Origin: Comamonas sp. Y33R10-2
Lineage (GTDB): Bacteria; Pseudomonadota; Gammaproteobacteria; Burkholderiales; Burkholderiaceae_C
Direction of reading: 5' to 3'
Assembly: GCF_019355935.1 (NCBI RefSeq)
Contig: NZ_CP079925.1
Span: forward strand, 2,170,001-2,234,000
DNA: 64,000 bases
Position 1 is the first letter of the stretch. The number at the start of each line of letters is the position of its first letter. Positions 1 to 6,724 of the stretch are shown piece by piece. The translations under genes were made by a program, and so were the position numbers. The notes under the pieces are model-generated. The model did no database searches and had not been told where the DNA came from. It saw only the letters and a list, made by a program, of their open reading frames with translations.

Positions 1-178
1 ATTCAAAGCCTGCCAACATCATCAGCGTAGTCGTCTTTCCAGAGCCGGAAGGGCCTAACAGCGAGATGAATTCTCCGCGCGCAACATCCAGATTCAAGCC
101 TTGAACGACGTAGTGCTCACCGTCGTAAGTCTTGTCAATTTGACGAAAAGAAATAAAGGGACTGGAGACTTCAAACAT
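1..178 (-). CDS. ABC transporter ATP-binding protein (partial, N-terminal part)
   Basis: Only the first 59 codons lie in the window. They start at an ATG (178-176) preceded by a very strong Shine-Dalgarno AAGGAGG. A Walker A motif GPSGSGKTTT follows a typical ABC N-terminal strand (FRQIDKTYDG). The form resembles the PotA/spermidine-putrescine or iron-type importer ATPases, which would energise uptake of a small solute at the inner membrane. The gene follows the Rieske oxygenase gene by 12 nt, and that gene's TAA stop overlaps this Shine-Dalgarno, so the two are probably translationally coupled. The transported compound may be the oxygenase substrate; that is inference. Walker B and the signature lie outside the window. 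Confidence 0.88.
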   Translation of the reverse strand, partial: MFEVSSPFISFRQIDKTYDGEHYVVQGLNLDVARGEFISLLGPSGSGKTTTLMMLAGFE

Positions 179-190
179 ACCGCCTCCTCC

Positions 191-1387
191 TTAGGTCGCG
201 GATGCTTGTGAGGCAGCCAATCGCTTTGCCAAGTAGCACGCAAAGTCGTAGTTCGGACGCTCCAGTCGGTTCAACTGTCCAGGTGTTGCCAGCGGTGCTT
301 GAACTCCGCGGAACACAGATTCGACCCCCAGACGGTCTTCTGCATTGACCTCGTCAAGCAGCTTCTTGAGTTGTGCCATGTACTCATGCGCTTTGGGATC
401 CGCAACGAACTCGGGAGCAAGACCACCACCAAAGCGAATGTGTACCTTGTCTACGCCACGTGGTTGCAGTGACAGGTACCAGAAATAGCCTGGGGTCAGT
501 GTGATGAGGTGCGAGGGATAGACGGCCAGCAGCGCTGTTGTTTTGCGCCAGTGACCTTGCAGCCGTTGGTTATCGGGGTGTGCAATTCCAATCGGCAGTG
601 ATGCTTCTTTGGTAATCCAGTGATAGTTGAACGCCTCCAGACCAGGCGGGCACTCCATTTCCTCCAGTTTGGAGTGAGGGCCAACTGTTGCTCGGTGGAG
701 CATTGGGAGGTGGTAGCTCTCCATGAAGTTTTCCGCGAGGATCTTCCAGTTGGTATTCCAAACATGCTCTTCGTAGAAGGTTTCAACGTAGTTGGACATT
801 TCGTAAGATGCAACGAGCTTGTCCAACTCTGCCAGGCGTTCAGCTACCGGGGATGCATTCGTGTCGAGGCTGACGTACACCCAGCCTTGCCATACTTCAC
901 AACGTACCTGTGGCAGGTTGTAGGACTCTTTGCAAAAATGTGGCTGCTCCGCCATCATTGGCGCGGCTCGTAAATCTCCGTCTAGCGTATAAGACCAAGC
1001 GTGATAAGGGCACACGATGGTTTTTGTATTACCTCGCCCTTCAAGAAGAACAGCCATTCGGTGCAAACAGACGTTTGACATTGCACTCAAGCTGCCATCA
1101 GCCTTACGGACCACGACGACTGGCTGTCCGTTGATGTCAGCTGTAACGTAGTCACCGGTTTTTGCGAAAGTGCTGGCGCGTCCAAGGCACTGCCACTCAC
1201 GACCAAAAACATCTTGCTGTTCTAGTTGGAGAAATCCGCTGGACGTATAGACCTCCGGCGGCATGGAACGAGCCTCCTCAAAAGGTAGCTTGCATGACTC
1301 GCGCAGCTTCGCAAGAGTCTTTAAACCTTCTTGCTGGATGAATCCGGCTACCTGAGGTTGGAATCGAATTTCATGAGTTTCTTGCAT
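191..1387 (-). CDS. Rieske non-heme iron oxygenase, alpha (catalytic) subunit
   Basis: The protein has 398 residues, normal for ring-hydroxylating oxygenase alpha subunits. The Rieske [2Fe-2S] ligands are CLH at about residue 107 and CPYH about 20 residues later. The C-terminal catalytic domain shows NWKILAENFMESYHLPMLH, the usual region supplying the two His ligands of mononuclear iron. Such enzymes insert oxygen into aromatic compounds or demethylate quaternary amines such as betaines or carnitine, using electrons from a separate reductase not seen here. The downstream PotA-like ATPase gene (12 nt away) suggests catabolism of an imported small molecule. The substrate cannot be decided from sequence. 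Confidence 0.9.
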   Translation of the reverse strand: MQETHEIRFQPQVAGFIQQEGLKTLAKLRESCKLPFEEARSMPPEVYTSSGFLQLEQQDVFGREWQCLGRASTFAKTGDYVTADINGQPVVVVRKADGSLSAMSNVCLHRMAVLLEGRGNTKTIVCPYHAWSYTLDGDLRAAPMMAEQPHFCKESYNLPQVRCEVWQGWVYVSLDTNASPVAERLAELDKLVASYEMSNYVETFYEEHVWNTNWKILAENFMESYHLPMLHRATVGPHSKLEEMECPPGLEAFNYHWITKEASLPIGIAHPDNQRLQGHWRKTTALLAVYPSHLITLTPGYFWYLSLQPRGVDKVHIRFGGGLAPEFVADPKAHEYMAQLKKLLDEVNAEDRLGVESVFRGVQAPLATPGQLNRLERPNYDFACYLAKRLAASQASAT

Positions 1388-1997
1388 AGCTGTCGCGTAA
1401 GTTCGTTGATTCAGTAGCTCCGCTTCCAGATAAAAAGCTCATCCGTTGCGGCGCTGTTTGCATCAATTTACGCAGGCAAAGTGCATCTGCAAAATACATT
1501 TAGAACATGCATGGCAGTGTTTGCAGCTATGCACTCAAAAGGGGATATCTTTCCCTAAATCAGGGCATTCAACTGGGGAAAATGTCCGGTGTTGGTGCAC
1601 ATGCAGCGGCATTTTGCAAGAAGTAGCTTCATTTTTTGAACAAATAGCTAAGCGAGGTTTCTCCCCTAAAAATGGACTGCTAACAGGCCGAACGAGGAAA
1701 TATCTATGACCCACAAATGGAGATGCAACACAGCACCATTTTCAGAGCCAACGTCGCTTTAGGCGGTGCGCGTCAAGTGCCCCGCCGCTGCGCTCGCTCA
1801 CCTCCATAAAACTCATCCCGGCCAGTTTGCCGATTGGAAACGACTGCTGTGTGTGCGTCAGATGTATTTGGCACGGCTTCATGCGTCTCGGTAACTTTTG
1901 CTTGTCAATTTCTGCAATATTTAAAGCAGCTCACAATCTATGCAATTTCATTGGTTATCTTAAATTTTGATCAATAAACTACAAATTTTCATAGCTT
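1388..1997. other. 610-nt region without a convincing gene
   Basis: This is the upstream region of the Rieske oxygenase gene and the left edge of the accessory island. Open frames here have no recognisable domain or good ribosome binding site. About 1740-1900 shows a short coding-like stretch on the minus strand that I could not assign; it may be a decayed gene. The part next to 1387 should hold the oxygenase promoter, but no clear -35/-10 pair stands out. The AT-rich stretch just before 1998 probably carries the promoter of the XRE gene. Confidence 0.4.
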
Positions 1998-2330
1998 ATG
2001 CAGTTTTTCAAAACACCTGATGAACTTGAGGTGGAGCTGGGTGAACAGCTTCGCGCCGAGCGTCTTCGTCTAAACCTGACCATGCACGATGTCGCTCTGA
2101 GAGCTGGAATTTCAGAGCAAACAATTCGTTCGTTGGAGAACGGCGCCGGTGGGCGCCTGAATTCGTTCATTCGAGTGATGAAAGCGCTTGGCAAAGAAGA
2201 GTGGCTGGTAAGCTTTCGTCCTGCTGTGCGCATCAGTCCGATGGATATAGCCAAACGCAGCGGCAAGCAGCGCCTGCGAGCCACGCGCAGTGTGATTGCT
2301 CAGCCTTCTTCACAAAAGGATCACGTGTAG
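1998..2330 (+). CDS. XRE-family helix-turn-helix regulator, HipB-like, orphan
   Basis: This 110-residue protein has an N-terminal Cro/C1-type HTH (about residues 13-65; LNLTMHDVALRAGISEQTIRS) and a basic C-terminal tail with a SPMDI motif. That layout is common in antitoxins or repressors paired with HipA-like kinases. In HipBA loci the hipA gene follows hipB directly. Here only 208 nt of unrelated sequence follow before an IS3 element, and no HipA reading frame is seen on either side, so the gene is probably an orphan remnant of a toxin-antitoxin pair. A stand-alone repressor role is the alternative. Confidence 0.72.
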   Translation: MQFFKTPDELEVELGEQLRAERLRLNLTMHDVALRAGISEQTIRSLENGAGGRLNSFIRVMKALGKEEWLVSFRPAVRISPMDIAKRSGKQRLRATRSVIAQPSSQKDHV

Positions 2331-2407
2331 AAGTTTCGATCATCTCGGAACTTCTACTGCTCACTCCTTTTGCGAAGAGCCTTGACACAGGCGAAGCAAA
2401 TGCTGGT

Positions 2408-2538
2408 TCAATCAGGTTGCGCAGGTTTGCGGTTTTTAAGCTTTTGCAGTTCTTGCGTGTCCACAGGTTTGACAGGGCGTGCAGTCTGAATGCTGTCTTT
2501 GATCACTGCCACATCCGGCTTGATCTTTTTTCCGCCTC
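2408..2538 (-). pseudogene. truncated C-terminal coding fragment ended by the IS element
   Basis: On the minus strand an open frame runs from the IS boundary at 2538 to a TGA at 2410-2408, encoding a Lys/Asp-rich tail of about 43 residues (RFRGGKKIKPDVAVIKDSI and on). It has no start codon of its own. It reads like the end of a protein whose front has been removed at the IS junction. No family can be named. It may also be a chance open frame. Confidence 0.3.
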
Positions 2539-2550
2539 TGAATCGACCAG
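2539..2550. repeat. left terminal inverted repeat of the IS3 element
   Basis: TGAATCGACCAG is matched exactly, inverted, at 3759-3770. The TGAA start is typical of IS3-family ends. Confidence 0.85.
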
Positions 2551-2601
2551 TTTTTTGTAGATAGTTCACAGCCTCCTATTTCCGTTCAAATAGGAGTCCA
2601 T

Positions 2602-2880
2602 ATGAACGCACAACGCTACCCAGAAGAATTCAGGATTGAGGCCGTCAAGCAAATCTTGGAACACGGCCACAGCGCAGCCGACGTCTCACGCCGTTTAGGC
2701 GTGAGCACGCATAGTCTGTATAAGTGGATTCGACTGCAGCAAATCCCCGCAGCTCAGCGGCAGGAGCAAGTCAGTCAAAGCGAAGAATTACGCCGTATCA
2801 AATCAGAACTCAAAAGGGTCACCGAGGAGCGTGACATCCTAAAAAAAGCGGCGGCGTACTTCGCTCGCCAGTGCGACTGA
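2602..2880 (+). CDS. IS3-family transposase OrfA (HTH protein)
   Basis: This 92-residue protein binds the IS ends and is the front part of the OrfAB transposase. It shows the usual HTH of the family (NAQRYPEEFRIEAVKQI start, then SAADVSRRLGVSTHSLYKW) and a C-terminal leucine-zipper-like helix ending in ERDILKKAAAYFA. The start ATG at 2602 follows AGGAG. An A7 run at 2841-2847 near the end lies where IS3 elements slip by -1 to make the OrfAB fusion. The orfB frame is indeed -1 relative to orfA. The sequence appears intact. Confidence 0.95.
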   Translation: MNAQRYPEEFRIEAVKQILEHGHSAADVSRRLGVSTHSLYKWIRLQQIPAAQRQEQVSQSEELRRIKSELKRVTEERDILKKAAAYFARQCD

Positions 2881-3752
2881 AGTACGCCTTCATTGCCAAG
2901 CACCAGTTGATTTACAGCGTTGTGCGCATGTGCCGGGTGCTGCAATTGCACCCCAGTGGTTACTACGCTTGGAGGGTTCGGCCGCTCAGTCAACGTGCGG
3001 CCGATGACCAGCGTCTATTGGGCCTTCTAAAGCAGGCATGGCTAGAAAGCGGTGGCGTATATGGCTATCGCAAGTTGACATTGGACATGCGTGACTTAGG
3101 CGAGACCTGCAGCAGGCACCGGGTAGCAAGACAGCTGCGCTGTGAGGGGTTAAAGGCTCAGCGAGGCTACGGACGACGCCCTCGTGTGCGAGGAGGTGCT
3201 CCAGCAGTCGTGGCTCCCAACTTACTATCGCAGCAGTTCACCGTGCATGCTCCGAACAAAGTCTGGGTGACTGATATAACCTATATCAGCACTCATGAGG
3301 GGTGGCTGTACCTGGCAACGGTAATTGACCTGTTCTCACGCCAAGTTGTTGGCTGGGCAACAGGTAGCCGCATTGATACCCAGCTGCCCTTGGATGCATT
3401 GCATATGGCGCTCTGGCGTAGAAGACCATGCAATACCGTGACCGTGCACTCTGACCAAGGCTGCCAATTTACAAGCCATGAATGGCAGCGCTTCCTTGCT
3501 AGCCACAACCTGCAATCGAGTATGAGCAGGCGAGGAAACTGTCACGACAACGCAGTTGCTGAAAGCTTCTTTCAGTTGCTTAAGCGGGAGCGCATCCGCA
3601 GAAAAACCTATCCTACGAGGCAAGAGGCGCACAGCGATGTCTTCAGCTACATCGAAATGTTCTACAACCCCATTCGCAGACATTCGTCTGCTGATGGTCT
3701 GTCTCCAATAGAGTTTGAGAGACGTAATTCCGTGAGGCTGGCAGCTATCTAA
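2871..3752 (+). CDS. IS3-family transposase OrfB (DDE integrase core)
   Basis: OrfB has 293 residues with an rve integrase core. The catalytic acidic residues are seen as the Asp in VWVTDITY, the Asp in HSDQGCQF and the Glu in AVAESFF, followed by the usual FYNPIRRHSS and SPIEFER tail. It overlaps orfA by 10 nt in the -1 frame and is normally expressed as an OrfAB fusion through slippage at the A7 run (2841-2847). No break is visible, so the element may be active. Confidence 0.95.
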   Translation: MRLKYAFIAKHQLIYSVVRMCRVLQLHPSGYYAWRVRPLSQRAADDQRLLGLLKQAWLESGGVYGYRKLTLDMRDLGETCSRHRVARQLRCEGLKAQRGYGRRPRVRGGAPAVVAPNLLSQQFTVHAPNKVWVTDITYISTHEGWLYLATVIDLFSRQVVGWATGSRIDTQLPLDALHMALWRRRPCNTVTVHSDQGCQFTSHEWQRFLASHNLQSSMSRRGNCHDNAVAESFFQLLKRERIRRKTYPTRQEAHSDVFSYIEMFYNPIRRHSSADGLSPIEFERRNSVRLAAI

Positions 3753-3758
3753 GAAAAG

Positions 3759-3770
3759 CTGGTCGATTCA
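3759..3770. repeat. right terminal inverted repeat of the IS3 element
   Basis: CTGGTCGATTCA is the exact inverted copy of the left end. The bases after it (CTG) do not repeat those before the left end (CTC). Confidence 0.85.
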
Positions 3771-3838
3771 CTGGCGGCAGACAGCCTCAAACGGAAACTT
3801 GACTACTTGTGCTCGGCTATCCGCCGGGCCCGCCATGA

Positions 3839-4013
3839 AACCGGTACGTGCGTGATTTGGCTATTGGGCAATGGGCCTTGATTCCCTGGTTTGCTAAGGA
3901 AGCCAAGCTGTCCTACAGCACCAACAACGCAAGGGCAGCGACAAAGCCCCTTGGAAGCGTGGCCAGCGCTGCATCATTCCTGCTGAATGCCAGGTGTGTT
4001 TTTAAATTCCGAA
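3839..4013 (+). pseudogene. SRAP (YedK/HMCES-like) gene relic
   Basis: One frame gives LAIGQWALIPWFAKEAKL then SYSTNNARA, a clear match to the core of SRAP proteins, which crosslink to abasic sites in single-stranded DNA. A second frame resumes with APWKRGQRCIIPAECQ, the next conserved SRAP block. The two blocks lie in different frames, joined at about 3930, and the reading ends soon after. The N-terminal catalytic Cys (MCGRY-type) is absent; a stop precedes the first block. The gene is thus truncated at both ends and frameshifted. It sits between the IS3 element and the Wadjet-like operon and is probably a deletion scar. Confidence 0.75.
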
Positions 4014-4033
4014 TGCAAGGTATTCGATAGCCG

Positions 4034-4855
4034 TCAAGGGGCGTCGATCATCCATTCTTGAGGGAGGCCTTTCTCCAGCCGGGACAATAGGCGCCAAGCG
4101 GCCGATATTTCCGCATTGTTGGATCTCTCAATGGTGCTTCTCCATTGGTTGATTTGATCGGCAAAGAGATCTGATCGCTTCACTCTCTTGATTGTTGCGT
4201 CCAACCACCCTGAGGCTGGAAGGATAATTCGATCCAGTCGGGGCAGGCTGCAAGCGCGGCCAAGTCCATTGGGATCGAAGTCGAAAAAGGCCCATACCGG
4301 CTCGGCCCTCGTACGTATGACGGCATCCACGCGATCAGCCTTAAAGAGGTTGTCGCCAAGAAGGATGGCCACCACATTGAGGCCTTGGTAATCGAGCCAC
4401 CGGTACTTCTCCAGAGTCCTGAATGTCTCGACGTTCTCAACGAGTAGAAGCCGATCGGCGGTGACGGTCGTGGCTTGGGCAACAGTCAGGACAGAGTAGA
4501 TGCCCTGCTCCGGGCGAGGTAGTGGGTGACCGCCAAGCAAACAAGCTCCAGACGCGACCTTGATGGCCACGGAGTCATCATGCGGCGCCTTCGTCCCGGT
4601 CTTCTCGCTTGGCAGGCCGATCGCGTCTGAGCGGCTGGATCCAGCCGGCAGAGGCGTCAGCGGAAGACCGTTGGCAATCAGGAGCGAGATTGCCTCTTGG
4701 TGGCTTTTCTCGGTATAGACGAATCCCCGGCCTTTGCGCGAGCCGATGCCACAGTGAACAAGAAAGAACTCGGCAACCGCGCTATGGCCACGCTCAGCTG
4801 GTTTTTCAATGGCCAGGCGTTGCAGGAAGGTGATCTGCGTGCTGCTGAGGATCAT
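4034..4855 (-). CDS. jetD: JetD/MksG-like Toprim nuclease subunit of a Wadjet-type system
   Basis: This 273-residue protein closes the four-gene condensin operon. A Toprim fold is visible in the second half: LLLVENVETF holds the conserved Glu and FFDFDPNGLG the DxD-type acidic pair that bind metal. In Wadjet and MksBEFG systems this subunit cuts DNA, chiefly small circular plasmids, after the SMC complex has extruded it. The first 130 residues look like a helical or winged arm, shorter than the DUF3322 arm of classical JetD proteins of about 400 residues. Its ATG overlaps the TGA of jetA by 4 nt (ATGA). A topoisomerase-like factor of another kind is a weaker alternative. Confidence 0.8.
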   Translation of the reverse strand: MILSSTQITFLQRLAIEKPAERGHSAVAEFFLVHCGIGSRKGRGFVYTEKSHQEAISLLIANGLPLTPLPAGSSRSDAIGLPSEKTGTKAPHDDSVAIKVASGACLLGGHPLPRPEQGIYSVLTVAQATTVTADRLLLVENVETFRTLEKYRWLDYQGLNVVAILLGDNLFKADRVDAVIRTRAEPVWAFFDFDPNGLGRACSLPRLDRIILPASGWLDATIKRVKRSDLFADQINQWRSTIERSNNAEISAAWRLLSRLEKGLPQEWMIDAP

Positions 4856-6089
4856 TTCAGGCTTACGCGCACGTCACTAAAAAGGTCGTTGTGCACGCCG
4901 CGGATGCGCTCTATAAGGCTGAATTCGACCTTGAAGCCAAGAACACCCAGTTGCCTGGAAGCGTAGAGGAGCCACTCCTCTTCCGAAATTTCACCCAAGT
5001 CGCCCCTATGCTCCGTGTACCACCCGGCCAGCGAGAGCGCGCCGGCAGAAGTGGTCGTCAGGACAGTGGCCGCCCGCTCGATGGACAGGTCAACCGGGTC
5101 GTGCTCTTCCTCGATCTCTTCCTGCTGAGTGTAGAGAACCTCTTGAGCCGGCGCGACCTCATCGACCTCAGTCTTTTGGACCGGGGGGGCGGCATGGCTG
5201 CCACGGCATTGGTCATGCACTCAAAGACAATCGGATCGGTATCAGAGGCATCTAGGTTCCACTTGAACTTCAGCGACTCCGGCGTGAGCAGCAGAGCCAC
5301 GGCTCGCTCGTCTAGCTCGATGTCTTGGAATCCGTCTGAGGTCTTGTTTTGAGCAAGCCAGAGCGCTACGCGGCCAAGATTCTTGATCTTGGTCTCCACC
5401 TTCAGGGCCTTGCCCAGCTGTTTGCTGATAGACGCCTGACAATCGTTCAGGCGGCTTCTCCAACTCAGCATCCGATTCATTAGCCTGACGTTGATCAGAG
5501 AGCGAACGTGGTGGAAGCCAATGGCCATAGCACCCTCGGCGATCTCCTTGATCAGCTCGTCAAGTTGATTGAGTTCTGCCCGGCAGACGTTGATTTCCCG
5601 GTCGTAGAACTGATTCTGGCGAGACTTGATCCTTCGCGACTCCACGTTCCCATAGTCTGTGGAGAGTTGCGAGTTGAGAACATTCAGGTTTCTGTCCATG
5701 ACGTACACGACTTCCGAAATCGTGTCGTCCAGCGCCCACTGCATACGCTCGGCCTTCGCGACCTCACCGTCGGCCTTGAGGTCGTACATCTCCCGCCACT
5801 CCTGACGGGCTTGGCGGATATTGCCGCTCAGGCGCGTGAAAGCCTGAAAGGCGTTGTAGCTCTGAAGGTGATCGGAGATAAAGTCTCTGAGTCGCGGGTT
5901 CAGGCGGTATTCGCCCTCCTCGTAGGGCGTGAGGGCCTTGATTGCGGCCAGGGCGTCAATCGCCTTATTCCTTGGCCTGTCACCGGGAATGACAGAACCA
6001 TCCAGCCCTTCTGCAACGAGGAGCCCATGCGTGGCAAGCGTCGCAAGGATCTGCTCAACCTGCCCGCGTCGATCTGCTGGTGTGCGCAT
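4852..6089 (-). CDS. jetA: JetA/MksF-like kleisin subunit, interrupted by a one-base frameshift
   Basis: The kleisin bridges the SMC heads and carries the MukE-like subunits. From ATG 6089 the frame reads a winged-helix-like N-terminus and long helical middle (about residues 100-240) to FECMTNAVAAM, then runs into low-quality sequence and stops at 5058. The sensible continuation (VQKTEVDEVAPAQEVLY to DLFSDVRVSLK) lies in the frame ending at 4852. Both join at a G7 tract on the plus strand (5183-5189; C7 in the mRNA sense). One extra C, or a -1 ribosomal slip on C7, would give about 412 residues. The restored stop overlaps the jetD ATG exactly, which supports the longer protein. Causes could be sequencing error, mutation, phase variation or programmed slippage. 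Confidence 0.75.
5183..5189. repeat. G7 homopolymer at the kleisin frame junction
   Basis: Seven G on the plus strand (C7 in the coding sense) mark the only place where the two jetA frames can be joined with a one-base change. The tract is a candidate slip or phase-variation site. Confidence 0.7.
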
Positions 6090-6091
6090 GG

Positions 6092-6724
6092 TTAGCCTAG
6101 CGAGTCAATCATGTCGGGCTCCTGACCGCTTGGCGAATCGGGATCCTCAGGGCGCAGCGTATTCTCCTCAATGAATCCGAGAATGGAGTGCAAGTGATCG
6201 ATCTTGCCGGTCACTTGATAGACTTCGCTTTGCTGGTTGGAGATGATCAGAAGTCCCTCGCCGCGCAAGTGCTCCAGCATCTTCTTCAGGAACTCACGAT
6301 TGGTGTGCTTTTGAGATACCCCACTGATGACGCCATGCAGTCGCCGCAACTCCAGCTCAAGCGTAGACGTTTCGTTCACTGCCTGCTCCAGCTCGGCAAG
6401 CTGGACGTAGTCCCCTGGGCTGGCTGTGAAGCCCTCCTTGGCCTGGAGAATCATGAGGAGCATCTTGATTGCCGGCTCGTACACGTCGCGGAATCGTGTG
6501 AGCATCTCGCGCACTTTCTGGTTTTCCGAGACGCCCAACTGAGACGGGGCCATGAAGAATGCGCCGTCGTCGCCAATGCGGGCCAGCCGCCTGTCGATCT
6601 CTCCCAGCCATTCGTTGATGGACTGTCTCAGTGGCTCACTCTGAAGCTGGTCATATTCAACTGCGTAGGCGATGGGGCAGATGTATTCGCCGCTCAAAAG
6701 CAATGTGCGGATGCGGGAACTCAT
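6092..6724 (-). CDS. jetB: JetB/MksE-like (KITE/MukE-type) subunit
   Basis: The 210-residue protein has the size and helical, winged-helix character of MukE/MksE subunits. A likely wHTH block is NREFLKKMLEHLRGEGLL followed by short strands, and an acidic tail (RPEDPDSPSG) ends the protein. Such subunits dimerise on the kleisin and help load the SMC on DNA. The ATG overlaps the jetC TGA by 4 nt (6721-6724), and jetA begins 2 nt after its stop, as expected for fixed stoichiometry. Assignment rests mostly on context and fold-like pattern rather than on a strong motif. Confidence 0.68.
   Translation of the reverse strand: MSSRIRTLLLSGEYICPIAYAVEYDQLQSEPLRQSINEWLGEIDRRLARIGDDGAFFMAPSQLGVSENQKVREMLTRFRDVYEPAIKMLLMILQAKEGFTASPGDYVQLAELEQAVNETSTLELELRRLHGVISGVSQKHTNREFLKKMLEHLRGEGLLIISNQQSEVYQVTGKIDHLHSILGFIEENTLRPEDPDSPSGQEPDMIDSLG

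Larger units (their letters stand above)
2539..3770 (+). mobile_element. IS3-family insertion sequence, 1232 bp
   Basis: The element carries overlapping orfA and orfB genes of the IS3 type, with a DDE transposase in OrfB. Its ends are short inverted repeats: TGAATCGACCAG at 2539-2550 and the reverse complement at 3759-3770, each followed inward by a T-rich run. The size fits the family. The three bases outside the ends are CTC on the left and CTG on the right, so there is no exact 3-bp target duplication. The flanking remnants on the two sides do not obviously belong to one gene. Recombination or deletion next to the element is therefore likely. Confidence 0.9.

Noticed and set aside
1446..1709. 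87-codon frame upstream of the Rieske oxygenase
   Set aside because: No family, no good ribosome binding site, and the frame has an unusual amino-acid mix.
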